Shown: positions 19,256-28,533 of the stretch, piece after piece
Numbering within the stretch: position 1 is the stretch's first letter
How the letters are laid out: every line of letters starts with the position of its first letter
Assembly (NCBI RefSeq): GCF_015461835.1
Contig: NZ_JACOPX010000004.1
Coordinates: 248,001-312,000 of the forward strand
Reading direction: 5' to 3'
DNA: 64,000 nucleotides
From: Pseudomonas neuropathica
GTDB lineage: Bacteria; Pseudomonadota; Gammaproteobacteria; Pseudomonadales; Pseudomonadaceae
The notes under the pieces: model-generated
The model's input: the letters and a program-made list of their open reading frames with translations, nothing else
What the model was told of the DNA's origin: nothing
Databases searched by the model: none
Made by a program: the position numbers and the translations under genes

Positions 19256-19954
19256 ATGACTTACAGCGTCTCCCCCATCGGCTTCGTGCGCTCCTGCTTC
19301 AAGGAGAAATTCGCCATCCCCCGTCAACCGCAACTGGCCCCCGCCGCACGTGGCGTGCTGGAACTGGTGGCGCCGTTCGATCAGGGTGACGCCGTGCAGG
19401 GCCTGGAACAGGTCAGCCATGTCTGGCTGCTGTTTCTGTTCCATCAGGCGCTGGAAGACAAACCACGACTGAAAGTGCGCCCGCCACGCTTGGGCGGCAA
19501 CAAGTCCATGGGCGTGTTCGCCACCCGTGCCACCCACCGGCCAAACGGCATCGGCCAATCGGTGGTGAAACTGGACAAGGTTGAAGCCAATCGGTTGTTC
19601 ATCTCCGGGATCGATTTGCTCGACGGCACGCCGATTCTCGACATCAAACCCTACGTGCCTTACGCCGATATCATCCCCGACGCCGCCAATAGCATCGCCA
19701 GCGCCGCGCCGCAATTGATTGACGTGCAGTGGACGGACTCAGCGCTGAAACAAGCGCACACACACGCTCAGCGCCTTGACGAACCCTTGGTTGAGCTGAT
19801 TGAACAGTGCCTGGCCCAGGATCCGCGTCCGGCCTATCAAACCCCGGCGCCTGAACGCGAGTACGGTGCGCAATTCTGGGATCTGGATGTGCGCTGGCAT
19901 TACCCGACGCCTGAGCAGATTCGTGTGCTGGAAGTCATTCCCGCCATGGTCTGA
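19256..19954 (+). CDS. trmO: tRNA (N6-threonylcarbamoyladenosine37-N6)-methyltransferase TrmO
   Basis: A 232-residue SAM-dependent enzyme that methylates t6A37 of tRNA-Thr(GGU). Family features: N-terminal beta-barrel (SVSPIGFVRSCFKEKFAIPR), the SAM-site region RPPRLGGNKSMGVFATRATHR and PNGIGQSVVKL, and a C-terminal helical extension. Start ATG at 19256 (MTYSV) fits homologs as I remember them. The ATG nine bases upstream (19247) is also possible. Confidence 0.92.
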   Translation: MTYSVSPIGFVRSCFKEKFAIPRQPQLAPAARGVLELVAPFDQGDAVQGLEQVSHVWLLFLFHQALEDKPRLKVRPPRLGGNKSMGVFATRATHRPNGIGQSVVKLDKVEANRLFISGIDLLDGTPILDIKPYVPYADIIPDAANSIASAAPQLIDVQWTDSALKQAHTHAQRLDEPLVELIEQCLAQDPRPAYQTPAPEREYGAQFWDLDVRWHYPTPEQIRVLEVIPAMV

Positions 19955-19967
19955 AGCCGCGCCCAAT

Positions 19968-20051
19968 GTAGGAGCTGCCGCAGGCTGCGATCTTTTGATT
20001 TTGCTCTTCAAAAGCAAGATCAAAAGATCGCAGCCTTCGGCAGCTCCTACA
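19968..20051. repeat. Inverted REP pair (GATCGCAGCCT type)
   Basis: TGTAGGAGCTGCCGCAGG followed by CTGCGATC, a loop of about 20 bp, and the inverted copy ending CTCCTACA. Lies between convergent trmO and fpr. Confidence 0.92.
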
Positions 20052-20070
20052 GGTGAATGTTTCGGGCATA

Positions 20071-20110
20071 AAAAAGCCCCCATTGCCTGCATAGGCAATG
20101 GGGGCTTTTT
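20071..20110. terminator. Bidirectional terminator between trmO and fpr
   Basis: Perfect arms AAAAAGCCCCCATTGCCT / AGGCAATGGGGGCTTTTT around GCAT. Confidence 0.95.
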
Positions 20111-20119
20111 CAGTGGGGC

Positions 20120-20899
20120 TTACTTCTCGACGAACGCACGCTCGATCAGGTAGTCACCCGGCTCGCGCATCCGCGCCGAGATCTTCAGGCCGAAGCTGTC
20201 GAGCACTTCGCTGGTCTCGTCGAGCATGCTCGGGCTGCCGCAGATCATCGCGCGGTCGTCCTGCGGGTTGATCGGTGGCAGACCGATGTCGCTGAACAGC
20301 TTGCCGCTGCGCATCAGGTCGGTCAGGCGGCCCTGATTCTCGAAAGGCTCACGGGTCACGGTCGGGTAGTAGATCAGCTTGTCACGCAGCGCTTCGCCGA
20401 AGAACTCGTTCTGCGGCAAGTGCTCGGTGATGAATTCGCGGTAGGCGACTTCGTTGACGTAGCGTACGCCGTGAACCAGGATCACTTTTTCAAAGCGCTC
20501 GTAGGTTTCCGGGTCCTGAATCACGCTCATGAACGGCGCCAGACCGGTGCCGGTGCTCAGCAGGTACAAGTGCTTGCCCGGGTTCAGGTCGTCAAGAACC
20601 AGGGTGCCGGTAGGCTTCTTCGAGATGATGATCTCGTCGCCTTCCTTCAAGTGCTGCAGTTGCGAGGTCAGCGGGCCGTCCTGCACCTTGATGCTGAAGA
20701 ATTCCAGATGCTCTTCCCAGTTCGGGCTGGCGATCGAGTAAGCGCGCATGAGCGGCCGGCCGTTGGGCTGTTGCAGGCCGATCATCACGAACTGACCGTT
20801 CTCGAAGCGCAGGCCCGGATCGCGGGTGCACTTGAAGCTGAACAGAGTGTCGTTCCAGTGATGAACACTGAGGACACGCTCGTGGTTCATGTTGCTCAT
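20120..20899 (-). CDS. fpr: Ferredoxin/flavodoxin-NADP+ reductase
   Basis: A 259-residue FAD enzyme of the bacterial subclass. The FAD-binding RAYSIAS is at about 50-56, the NADP-binding STGTGLAPFMS at about 115-125, and the C-terminus ends YLIERAFVEK. It moves electrons between NADPH and ferredoxin, and in pseudomonads takes part in oxidative stress defence and Fe-S maintenance. It is divergent from the LysR gene finR, whose product activates fpr in P. putida and P. aeruginosa, so the same control is expected here. Confidence 0.95.
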   Translation of the reverse strand: MSNMNHERVLSVHHWNDTLFSFKCTRDPGLRFENGQFVMIGLQQPNGRPLMRAYSIASPNWEEHLEFFSIKVQDGPLTSQLQHLKEGDEIIISKKPTGTLVLDDLNPGKHLYLLSTGTGLAPFMSVIQDPETYERFEKVILVHGVRYVNEVAYREFITEHLPQNEFFGEALRDKLIYYPTVTREPFENQGRLTDLMRSGKLFSDIGLPPINPQDDRAMICGSPSMLDETSEVLDSFGLKISARMREPGDYLIERAFVEK

Positions 20900-21032
20900 G
20901 TACGTTTGACTCCTGGAGATTGGGTCTGCGCTGGCTTTTGAAGGCTACGGTGCGCAATTGCATCGCATTCTAATAGCGACGACAATATCTGTTAACTGGA
21001 TTATTAAGATAAGGGTTATCGGTTATATCGAT
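20900..21032. promoter_or_regulatory. Divergent fpr/finR control region
   Basis: An AT-rich stretch at 20977-21032, unusual for this GC-rich segment, contains several ATAAC/GTTAT-like half sites (AAGGGTTATC, GGTTATATCG). The LysR protein FinR is expected to bind between the two genes; exact operator positions are not resolved. Confidence 0.5.
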
Positions 21033-21959
21033 ATGCGATTTACTCTCCGTCAACTGCAAGTCTTCGTCGCCGTCGCCCAGCAGGAAAGCGTATCCCGTGC
21101 TGCGGGTCTGCTCAACCTCTCGCAGTCGGCCGCCAGCACGTCGATCACCGAACTCGAGCGCCAATCCAGCTGCCAGCTGTTCGACCGCGCTGGCAAACGG
21201 CTGAGCCTCAACGCCCTCGGCAAACAGCTATTGCCGCAGGCGGTGGCCCTGCTCGATCAGGCCAAGGAAATCGAAGACCTGCTCAACGGCAAATCCGGTT
21301 TCGGCTCGCTGTCGGTGGGCGCGACGCTGACTATCGGCAATTATCTGGCGACCCTGCTGATCGGCAGTTTCATGCAGCGCCACCCGGAAAGCCAAGTGAA
21401 GCTACACGTACAGAACACCGCCAATATCGTGCAACAAGTCGCCCACTACGAAATTGATCTGGGTCTAATCGAAGGCGATTGCAGCCACCCGGACATCGAA
21501 GTGCAGAGCTGGGTCGAAGATGAGCTGGTGGTGTTCTGCGCGCCGCAGCATCCGCTGGCCAAACGCGGCAGCGCAACCATGGAAGAACTGACTCGCGAGG
21601 CATGGATTCTGCGTGAACAGGGTTCCGGCACGCGGCTGACCTTCGATCAGGCCATGCGTCACCATCGTAGCGCACTGAATATCCGTCTGGAGCTGGAACA
21701 CACCGAAGCGATCAAACGCGCGGTGGAATCAGGACTAGGGATTGGCTGCATCTCGCGGCTGGCGCTGCGTGATGCGTTCCGCCGCGGCAGTCTGGTGCCG
21801 GTGGAAACGCCGGATCTGGATCTGGCGCGACAGTTCTACTTCATCTGGCACAAACAGAAATATCAGACTTCTGCCATGCGCGAATTTCTCGATCTGTGCC
21901 GCGCTTTCACCGCCGGGGTGCAGCGCAGCGACGAGATCGTTTTGCCGACAATCGCTTAA
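21033..21959 (+). CDS. finR: LysR-type regulator FinR
   Basis: A 308-residue LysR protein. The N-terminal winged helix is clear (MRFTLRQLQVFVAVAQQESV, then AAGLLNLSQSAASTSITELE, residues 1-60), followed by a two-lobed periplasmic-binding-like effector domain (about 90-295). The ATG at 21033 starts the HTH, and upstream codons are non-homologous. Its place opposite fpr identifies it as FinR, which induces fpr under superoxide or iron stress. Its stop overlaps the dgkA stop by four bases. Confidence 0.9.
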   Translation: MRFTLRQLQVFVAVAQQESVSRAAGLLNLSQSAASTSITELERQSSCQLFDRAGKRLSLNALGKQLLPQAVALLDQAKEIEDLLNGKSGFGSLSVGATLTIGNYLATLLIGSFMQRHPESQVKLHVQNTANIVQQVAHYEIDLGLIEGDCSHPDIEVQSWVEDELVVFCAPQHPLAKRGSATMEELTREAWILREQGSGTRLTFDQAMRHHRSALNIRLELEHTEAIKRAVESGLGIGCISRLALRDAFRRGSLVPVETPDLDLARQFYFIWHKQKYQTSAMREFLDLCRAFTAGVQRSDEIVLPTIA

Positions 21960-22318
21960 AGCAGAATTACTGCCCACACCAGCGCGATCATGCTCAGTGC
22001 CACGAATTGTGCGGCGCTGCCCATGTCCTTGGCATTCTTCGACAGTGGATGCAGTTCCAGCGAGATGCGGTCAATGGCCGCTTCCACCGCCGAATTCAGC
22101 AACTCGACGATCAGCGCCAACAGGCACACAGCGATCAATAGCGCTTGTTCGACACGGCTGACATTGAGGAAGAACGTCAGCGGAATCAGCACCACATTGA
22201 GCAGTACCAGTTGGCGGAACGCCGCTTCACCAGTGAAAGCCGCGCGCAGGCCATCCAGCGAGTAACCGGAGGCATTGAGGATACGTTTCAGGCCGGTCTG
22301 GCCCTTGAAAGGTGACAT
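21956..22318 (-). CDS. dgkA: Diacylglycerol kinase
   Basis: A 120-residue prokaryotic DgkA, an inner-membrane enzyme with three transmembrane helices that recycles diacylglycerol to phosphatidate. The conserved active-site stretch is present (ELLNSAVEAAIDRIS, then HPLSKNAKDMGSAA, about residues 65-100). The ATG at 22318 (MSPFKGQTGLKR) gives the normal family length. dgkA next to erdR matches the P. aeruginosa PA3603-PA3604 order. Confidence 0.95.
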   Translation of the reverse strand: MSPFKGQTGLKRILNASGYSLDGLRAAFTGEAAFRQLVLLNVVLIPLTFFLNVSRVEQALLIAVCLLALIVELLNSAVEAAIDRISLELHPLSKNAKDMGSAAQFVALSMIALVWAVILL

Positions 22319-22392
22319 AAAGTAGAAACCAACCAAAAAGGAGTGGGAAAGCTAGAGCAACAAAAGTCAAAAAAGCGTGAAGACGCCAGCCA

Positions 22393-23043
22393 TTATTGGC
22401 TCGGAATTGACTCAAGTTGTTGCAGCAGTAAAGCCGCTTGCGTGCGAGTGCGCACATTCAGCTTGCGAAAGATCGCCGTGACGTGGGCCTTGATGGTCGC
22501 TTCCGACACGCTCAACTCATAGGCAATCTGCTTGTTCAACAGGCCTTCGCAGACCATGGTCAACACGCGAAACTGCTGCGGCGTCAGGCTGGCGAGGCCA
22601 TCGCTGGCGGCTTTGGCTTCGTCGGAAACACTGACCGCCTCGAACGCTTGTGGCGGCCAGAACACATCGCCATCGAGCACTTTGCGCACCGCTTCCTGAA
22701 TCACGCTGAGGTCGCTGGACTTGGGAATAAAGCCACTGGCGCCAAACTCACGGGATTTGACCATCACCGAAGCTTCTTCCTGCGCCGAAACCATCACCAC
22801 CGGTATCTGCGGGTACTGCCCGCGCAGCATGACCAACCCGGAAAACCCGAAAGCGCCGGGCATGTTCAGGTCCAACAGGACCAGATCCCAATCAGCCTTT
22901 TCGGTCAGACGCGCTTCCAGCTCGGCGATGCTCGCCACTTCCACCAGCCGTACATCCGGGCCAAGGCCCAGCGTCACCGCTTGATGCAGGGCGCTACGAA
23001 ACAGGGGGTGATCATCGGCAATCAGGATGTCGTATGTGGCCAT
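22393..23043 (-). CDS. erdR: NarL/LuxR-type response regulator ErdR
   Basis: A 216-residue response regulator. The receiver domain (residues 1-120) has acidic residues at D10-D11, the phospho-acceptor Asp58 in LLDLNMPG, and Lys in FIPKSS. The LuxR-type HTH (150-210) reads LTPQQFRVLTMVCEGLLNKQ, then IAYELSVSEATIKAHVTAIF. The dgkA neighbour and the sequence match ErdR, which controls ethanol oxidation and acetyl-CoA synthetase genes in pseudomonads. The cognate kinase is not in this window. Confidence 0.88.
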   Translation of the reverse strand: MATYDILIADDHPLFRSALHQAVTLGLGPDVRLVEVASIAELEARLTEKADWDLVLLDLNMPGAFGFSGLVMLRGQYPQIPVVMVSAQEEASVMVKSREFGASGFIPKSSDLSVIQEAVRKVLDGDVFWPPQAFEAVSVSDEAKAASDGLASLTPQQFRVLTMVCEGLLNKQIAYELSVSEATIKAHVTAIFRKLNVRTRTQAALLLQQLESIPSQ

Positions 23044-23266
23044 TTTTCAAATGATCCTGTTTTTGATGGCAGACCCGGAGCATTCCGGTCTGGCCAAAGC
23101 AACTCAAGATGCCGCTTTCAAGCGATATCCACAGGGGCACGTTCAACGCCAATCAACAGCAAACACGGCGTTTCAAACCTTGGCCGCACCCTAATCGGCG
23201 CCAAGCATGCCCAGCGAAGACGGGGTGGTCAAGCAGCACGGCCGCTGGCTTGTACAGTATGGGCCA

Positions 23267-24013
23267 CTATTGGGCCAACTCCGGCTGCGGCTTTGGTATA
23301 TAAGGCAACAACTCGACGTGGGCCGGCGTCGCTTCATTCATGTCCAGTTGCTGTTTGGCGCCGAGGTAATGCTGGCTGAACACGTCGAAATAGGCGTCCA
23401 ACGCCGAGGCGGCGTCGCTGTCACCGGCCAGCTCCAGGCACAACGCCGCGACTTCGGCGGTGCACAGGTGCTCACTGCGGGTCGAACGGCGCAAGCGGTA
23501 GCGCGAGAGTTTATCGGGCAGCAGGCTGAGGATTGGCAAACGGTCGAAATACGGGCTCTTGCGGAAAATCTTCCGCGCTTCGGTCCAGGTGGCGTCGAGC
23601 AGAATGAACAGCGGGCGCTTGCTGCTATCGGGAGCGACCGTATTGGTCACCCGTGACGGCTCGACGTATTCGCCGGGAAACACCAGGTACGGTTGCCATT
23701 GCGGGTCATTGAGCAGCGCCAGCATCTGCGGATCGGGCTCGGTGCGCGACCAGATGAACGCATGGTTATCGCGCACCACGTCGGCAATCAGCCAACCGGT
23801 GTTGCTCGGTTTGAACACTTCCTTGCCGGTCATGATCAGGCACACGCCCGACCGCGTCTCGACACTAGGTCGCCAGGCGCACAGGCAATGGCTGATGATC
23901 ACCCGGCAATCACGGCAACGCTCGGAGCGAAAGCCACGGGCCTGAATCGGCTTGATACCTTCGTCTTCGCGCTGGTCGCGCAGACGAGCGACGGCGTTGG
24001 GGGCATGATTCAT
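23267..24013 (-). CDS. tapT: DTW-domain tRNA-uridine aminocarboxypropyltransferase
   Basis: A 248-residue DTW-domain protein. Zinc-ligand-like cysteines at CRDCRVIISHCLCAW (about residues 33-47) are followed by the motif LLDATWTEARKIF (DATW in place of DTW) and SRYRLRRSTRSEHLCTAEVAA. The family makes acp3U47 in tRNA using SAM. The 223-bp spacer toward erdR holds no gene that I can see. Confidence 0.82.
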   Translation of the reverse strand: MNHAPNAVARLRDQREDEGIKPIQARGFRSERCRDCRVIISHCLCAWRPSVETRSGVCLIMTGKEVFKPSNTGWLIADVVRDNHAFIWSRTEPDPQMLALLNDPQWQPYLVFPGEYVEPSRVTNTVAPDSSKRPLFILLDATWTEARKIFRKSPYFDRLPILSLLPDKLSRYRLRRSTRSEHLCTAEVAALCLELAGDSDAASALDAYFDVFSQHYLGAKQQLDMNEATPAHVELLPYIPKPQPELAQ

Positions 24014-24202
24014 CGCGGATAACGCCGAAAAGCAGGAAAACTCGACACGAACAACACTCGGCAGGGCAATAAAGGCCGGCAGTTTACCAGAGCGACGGGC
24101 ACAAGCCTGTACCCTCCCGACCGGCTCCCCTATAATTCGCCGCCACTGAACGCACAGTCACGTGGCTGGTCGAACCACCAGTCACTGAACCAGGAGAGTT
24201 TC

Positions 24203-24628
24203 ATGCTGCGCCTTATCGTTCCCACCGCTGCCATTCTGCTGGCGTCGTCCTTCACCGCTCAGGCTGCCTCCCTGAGTGAGCAGAATCTGAACCGCGAGCT
24301 GCGCAACGTCGCCGCCCAGAGCAGCGTCGGCACTCCACGCGCCATCAGTGAAGACATTCTTGATCAGGGCTTCACCGTGGAAGGCACGCAGTTGATCAAC
24401 CACCTGAGCGTGCAGAAGAGCCACGCCGACAAAATGCGCGCTGACCCTAAAGCCGTGTATTTCCAGTTGGGCGCCTCGGTGTGCAACAACCCGTCGTTCC
24501 GCAAGCTGATGGCCAAGGGTGCGATCATGCGTTACGACTTCACTGAAGTGAAAACCAACAAAGCGATCGGCTCCGCCAGCTACCAGGAATCGGATTGCCC
24601 GAAAGCCGCCCCGGCGAAGAAGAAGTAA
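24203..24628 (+). CDS. Secreted PA3611-like protein
   Basis: A 141-residue protein with a clear signal peptide (MLRLIVPTAAILLASSFTAQ, cleaved before ASLSEQ) and AGGAGAG eight bases before the ATG. The mature part (about 120 residues) has two cysteines (VCNNPSF, SDCPK) that could form a disulfide, and ends in a Lys-rich tail. It resembles P. aeruginosa PA3611, labelled a quorum-sensing-regulated virulence factor. The gene context (erdR, DTW gene, this gene, then recX-recA) agrees with that region. Biochemical role unknown. Confidence 0.75.
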   Translation: MLRLIVPTAAILLASSFTAQAASLSEQNLNRELRNVAAQSSVGTPRAISEDILDQGFTVEGTQLINHLSVQKSHADKMRADPKAVYFQLGASVCNNPSFRKLMAKGAIMRYDFTEVKTNKAIGSASYQESDCPKAAPAKKK

Positions 24629-24823
24629 TCATCGCGAATTGGCGCGCCGCTGTTCATCCTCGGCGCGCAGTTCGGCCAGCAAGGCCTGTAGATAGTGCGA
24701 ACGGCGCTCGCCGCCCGCCAACCGCCGGCAGCACTCCTCTTCGAGACTGAGATGATTGGTCTCGGCTGCCGCTTTCAACATCCGATACAGCTGCGTATCG
24801 ATCTCCAGAATCACTCTGGCCAT
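24629..24823 (-). CDS. Small ribbon-helix-helix protein
   Basis: A 64-residue protein starting at the ATG 24823 (MARVILEIDTQLYRMLKAAA). The pattern (strand RVILEID, helix QLYRMLKAAAETNHL, turn, helix SLEEECCRRLAGG) is that of Arc/FitA-type DNA-binding proteins or antitoxins. No toxin gene adjoins it. Its stop touches the stop of the PA3611-like gene. It could be an orphan antitoxin or a small regulator. Confidence 0.6.
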   Translation of the reverse strand: MARVILEIDTQLYRMLKAAAETNHLSLEEECCRRLAGGERRSHYLQALLAELRAEDEQRRANSR

Positions 24824-25173
24824 ATGTCCCGCCTCCTTGCCACCCACGAATCCTTGAATTGCATGCGCCTGGCCTACGGTCGTTGACGCAAAGCTGTCGT
24901 ACGGCGCCTGTACGTTAGTTAATCAGAGGGATTACCGCTTGGCGCACGTTCGGACGAGCGGTGAAGCAACGCGCGGAAAATCAATAAACGATTGCCAGCC
25001 AAAACTTTACGGCGCAATGATCAAGTCAGCGCAAATCCGTGCGAGGGTCTAGATTCAGTGTATTCCCGATCTTTTTTCAACGGCAGGCAAGGAACTGCCG
25101 ATCGTGTGTTTTTTGCAGCGCGGCACTGACGCCGCTCGTCAGGGCCGACGCCCTGTGCAGAAGGAGACGTTGA
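24824..25173. other. Intergenic region before the LOG-family gene
   Basis: A 350-bp stretch with no convincing ORF. It contains a small hairpin GGCAG/CTGCC with loop GCAAGGAA at about 25082-25099, and AAGGAG upstream of the start at 25174. A promoter for the LOG gene must lie here, but I cannot place it firmly. Confidence 0.5.
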
Positions 25174-26292
25174 ATGCCTTACCAACCGAATGACTTGCTC
25201 AGTCGTCATTTTCAGGAAAGCGGCCCCGACCTCATCAGCAAGGTCGAAGAACAACTCAACCGTGTTTCCCCCAACAGCCCGAATATCCCTATCTACCGCG
25301 ACATGATCCTGACCGTGCTGCGCATGGCCCAGGAAGACCACAATCGCTGGAACGCCAAAATCACCTTGCAAGCCCTGCGCGAACTGGAGCAGGCGTTTCG
25401 GGTACTGGAGCAATTCAAGGGCCGACGCAAAGTGACCGTATTCGGTTCGGCGCGCACACCGGTCGAACATCCGTTGTATGCGATGGCTCGCGAACTCGGT
25501 GCAGCCTTGACCCGCTCGGGAATGATGGTCATCACCGGTGCTGGCGGCGGCATCATGGCCGCCGCGCACGAAGGTGCCGGCCGCGATCACAGCCTCGGGT
25601 TCAATATCACCCTGCCCTTCGAACAGCATGCCAACCCCACGGTCGATGGCACCGGCAATCTGCTGCCGTTCCACTTCTTCTTCACCCGCAAGTTGTTTTT
25701 CGTCAAAGAGGCTGACGCACTGGTTTTATGCCCCGGCGGGTTCGGCACGCTGGATGAAGCGCTGGAAGTGCTAACGCTGATCCAGACCGGTAAAAGTCCA
25801 TTGGTGCCGGTGGTGCTTCTGGATGCGCCGGGCGGCACATTCTGGCAAGGCGCGATGGACTTTATCCGCCAGCAACTGGAGAGCAACCGCTACATCCTGC
25901 CGACCGACATGAAACTGATGCGACTGGTCTACAGCGTCGACGAGGCGGTGGAGCAGATCAACCAGTTCTACAGCAACTTCCACTCCAGTCGCTGGCTCAA
26001 GCGGCAATTCGTGATCCGCATGAATCACAAACTCAGCGATCAAGCGCTGGAGCACATGCAGGAGGCCTTTGCCGATTTGTGCCTGAGCGATCAGTTTCAT
26101 CAACACGCCTACGCCGGCGAGGAACACGATGAAGCGCAGTTCAGCCATCTGGCGCGACTGGCCTTCGCTTTCAACGCGCGCACTCACGGGCGTCTGAGGG
26201 AGTTGATCGATTACATCAACCTGCCGGAAAACTGGGCAGATTCCCAACCGCAAACAGCGCAACGCAGCCGCGAACCGTCAAAGGCAATTTGA
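25174..26292 (+). CDS. LOG-family nucleotide 5'-monophosphate phosphoribohydrolase-like protein
   Basis: A 372-residue Rossmann-fold protein of the LOG (lysine decarboxylase-like) family. The characteristic PGGFGTLDEALE is at about residues 189-200, and TGAGGGIMAAAHEGA lies upstream. Family members release nucleobases from nucleoside monophosphates; relatives make cytokinins in plants. N- and C-terminal extensions of about 90 and 100 residues flank the core, as in larger proteobacterial members. AAGGAG precedes the ATG. Confidence 0.88.
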   Translation: MPYQPNDLLSRHFQESGPDLISKVEEQLNRVSPNSPNIPIYRDMILTVLRMAQEDHNRWNAKITLQALRELEQAFRVLEQFKGRRKVTVFGSARTPVEHPLYAMARELGAALTRSGMMVITGAGGGIMAAAHEGAGRDHSLGFNITLPFEQHANPTVDGTGNLLPFHFFFTRKLFFVKEADALVLCPGGFGTLDEALEVLTLIQTGKSPLVPVVLLDAPGGTFWQGAMDFIRQQLESNRYILPTDMKLMRLVYSVDEAVEQINQFYSNFHSSRWLKRQFVIRMNHKLSDQALEHMQEAFADLCLSDQFHQHAYAGEEHDEAQFSHLARLAFAFNARTHGRLRELIDYINLPENWADSQPQTAQRSREPSKAI

Positions 26293-26296
26293 GGGT

Positions 26297-26336
26297 AAAA
26301 AAAAACGGCCCGCTATTTTCATAGCGGGCCGTTTTT
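26297..26336. terminator. Bidirectional terminator between LOG gene and recX
   Basis: AAAAACGGCCCGCTAT / ATAGCGGGCCGTTTTT around TTTC, between convergent genes. Confidence 0.95.
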
Positions 26337-26347
26337 ATTGAATCGGT

Positions 26348-26818
26348 TTAATCGTCCATTCCTCGACCGCTGAACAAGCGGTTGATCATCTCCATCGAAA
26401 ACCCCCGATAGGCCAGGAACCGGCCCTGTTTGGCCCGTTCTTTCGCATCAATCGGTAAATGCCCGGAGAACTTGCGTTGCCACGTCTCCTGCAATTGCTC
26501 CTGCCAACTGATACCGCTTTCGCGCAGGGCGAGTTCGATATCGGCGCGCTGCAAACCGCGCTGGCTCAGCTCTTCGCGAATCCGTAGAGGGCCGTAGCCG
26601 GAACGGGCACGGTAGGAAACAAAGCTTTCAAGGTAACGGGCTTCGGAAAGCAGCCCCTCTTCCGTCAAACGGTCGAGGGCTGTTTCGATCATCTCCGCCT
26701 CGGCGCCGCGCTGACGCAATTTGCGCGTCAGCTCGACTCGACCATGCTCGCGACGTGCGAGCAGGTCCATGGCAGTTCGTCGCACCGCGACGAGGGTATC
26801 GAGTACTGCAGTGGTCAT
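26348..26818 (-). CDS. recX: RecA regulator RecX
   Basis: A 156-residue helical protein made of RecX three-helix repeats ([52 protein letters not shown]). It binds RecA filaments and limits strand exchange. It lies 8 bp after recA and is cotranscribed. Confidence 0.95.
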   Translation of the reverse strand: MTTAVLDTLVAVRRTAMDLLARREHGRVELTRKLRQRGAEAEMIETALDRLTEEGLLSEARYLESFVSYRARSGYGPLRIREELSQRGLQRADIELALRESGISWQEQLQETWQRKFSGHLPIDAKERAKQGRFLAYRGFSMEMINRLFSGRGMDD

Positions 26819-26826
26819 CGCTGCAA

Positions 26827-27882
26827 TCAGATGTCAGCGTCGGCCAGGTCGTCTTCAGTCTCTTTGACTGCTGAGGCCTTGGAGTCGATCACGGCTGGAG
26901 TAAGCAGCTTGTCACGCAGTTGCTTCTCGAGCTTCGCGGCGATTTCCGGGTTATCCGCCAGGAACTTGGCCGAGTTGGCCTTGCCCTGACCGATCTTGGT
27001 GCCTTCGTAGGCATACCAGGCGCCGGACTTCTCGACGAAACCGTGCAGCACACCCAGGTCGATCATCTCGCCATTGAGGTAGATGCCTTTGCCGTAAAGA
27101 ATCTGGAACTCGGCCTGACGGAATGGCGAAGCGACCTTGTTCTTCACAACCTTGACGCGGGTTTCGCTACCAACCACTTCGTCGCCTTCCTTCACCGCGC
27201 CGGTACGGCGGATGTCGAGACGAACCGAAGCGTAGAACTTCAGCGCGTTACCACCGGTGGTGGTTTCCGGGCTGCCGAACATCACGCCGATCTTCATGCG
27301 GATCTGGTTGATGAAGATCACCAGGCAGTTGGCGTTCTTGATGTTACCGGTGATTTTACGCAGCGCCTGGGACATCAGACGGGCTTGCAGGCCCACGTGC
27401 ATGTCACCCATTTCGCCTTCGATTTCAGCCTTCGGTACCAGTGCTGCCACGGAGTCGACGATGATCACGTCAACAGCGTTGGAGCGCACCAGCATGTCGG
27501 TGATTTCCAGCGCCTGTTCACCGGTGTCCGGCTGGGACACCAGCAGGTCGTCGACGTTGACGCCCAGCTTGCCGGCGTATTCAGGGTCGAGGGCGTGTTC
27601 GGCGTCGACGAATGCGCAAGTCGCACCGGCTTTTTGCGCCTGAGCGATCACGGACAAGGTCAGTGTGGTTTTACCGGAAGATTCAGGACCGTAGATTTCA
27701 ACGATACGGCCTTTTGGCAGGCCGCCGATGCCGAGTGCGATGTCCAGACCCAGAGAGCCAGTCGAGATAGCCGGGATCGCCTGACGGTCCTGATCGCCCA
27801 TACGCATCACGGCACCCTTGCCGAATTGACGTTCGATCTGACCCAGGGCCGCAGCCAAGGCTTTCTTCTTGTTGTCGTCCAT
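26827..27882 (-). CDS. recA: Recombinase RecA
   Basis: A 351-residue recombinase. Walker [10 protein letters not shown] at residues 65-73, Walker B-like [10 protein letters not shown], and the DNA-binding loop region [19 protein letters not shown]. Besides recombination, the RecA filament triggers self-cleavage of LexA and of LexA-like repressors such as the one at 60286. The ATG at 27882 (MDDNKKKAL) is the family start. A LexA box lies 41 bp upstream. Confidence 0.99.
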   Translation of the reverse strand: MDDNKKKALAAALGQIERQFGKGAVMRMGDQDRQAIPAISTGSLGLDIALGIGGLPKGRIVEIYGPESSGKTTLTLSVIAQAQKAGATCAFVDAEHALDPEYAGKLGVNVDDLLVSQPDTGEQALEITDMLVRSNAVDVIIVDSVAALVPKAEIEGEMGDMHVGLQARLMSQALRKITGNIKNANCLVIFINQIRMKIGVMFGSPETTTGGNALKFYASVRLDIRRTGAVKEGDEVVGSETRVKVVKNKVASPFRQAEFQILYGKGIYLNGEMIDLGVLHGFVEKSGAWYAYEGTKIGQGKANSAKFLADNPEIAAKLEKQLRDKLLTPAVIDSKASAVKETEDDLADADI

Positions 27883-27922
27883 TAAAGTCCTCACGTAATC
27901 AATAAGGCCTGACGGCCAACAC

Positions 27923-27938
27923 CTGTATAAGTAGCCAG
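27923..27938 (-). promoter_or_regulatory. LexA box of recA
   Basis: CTG-N10-CAG (CTGTATAAGTAGCCAG on the plus strand) 41 bp before the recA start. Confidence 0.88.
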
Positions 27939-27965
27939 TATTATTCCACAGCGTTCGCGGATCGC

Positions 27966-28466
27966 CTACCCCTGATTTTCGATTTCTCGTGCCGCTAGTC
28001 GCAGGAGCCCCTCTAGCGCGGCCTTCACCGTTTGTCGGCGGACTTCATCGCGGTTGCCGGGGAAGTGCTGAACCTCAGTGATGACCGTCTCGCCAACGCC
28101 CCAGGCCAGCCACACCGTGCCGACCGGTTTGTTCGGCGAGCCACCGTCCGGCCCGGCCACACCGCTGACCGCTACGGCAAATCGCGCCAGGCTTTTGTCC
28201 TGGGCACCACGCACCATCGCCTCGACCACCTCGCGGCTGACCGCCCCGACTGTTTCGAACAGCTCAACCGGCACATTCAGTTGCTGGGTTTTCTGCCGGT
28301 TGGAATACGTGACGTAGCCAGCCTCAAACCATGCCGAACTGCCCGGGATCCGCGTGATGGCTTCGGCAATCCCGCCACCGGTACAGGATTCAGCGGTGGT
28401 GACGTGGGCATTGAGCAGTTGCAGACGTCGGCCAAGGTCGGCGGCCAATTGAGTGATCTCTTTCAC
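27966..28466 (-). CDS. cinA: CinA-like nicotinamide-nucleotide amidase (PncC)
   Basis: A 166-residue CinA C-terminal domain protein. Motifs [26 protein letters not shown] and [20 protein letters not shown] are all present. This domain deamidates NMN to nicotinate mononucleotide. The start is GTG at 28466, with GGAG six bases upstream; upstream in-frame codons are non-homologous. In pseudomonads this gene faces mutS, and the interval is a known home of R-tailocin loci, as here. Confidence 0.92.
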   Translation of the reverse strand: MKEITQLAADLGRRLQLLNAHVTTAESCTGGGIAEAITRIPGSSAWFEAGYVTYSNRQKTQQLNVPVELFETVGAVSREVVEAMVRGAQDKSLARFAVAVSGVAGPDGGSPNKPVGTVWLAWGVGETVITEVQHFPGNRDEVRRQTVKAALEGLLRLAAREIENQG

Positions 28467-28533
28467 GGCGTGCTCCGGATCGTGTGGAATGCCTCCACCG
28501 TACACGACCCGGTTGCGCTTTCAATACACAGAC

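Noticed and set aside
11347..20051. Recurrent short palindromic repeats as a possible CRISPR array
   Set aside because: The repeats are dispersed inverted doublets without regular spacers and no cas genes are present; they are REP elements.
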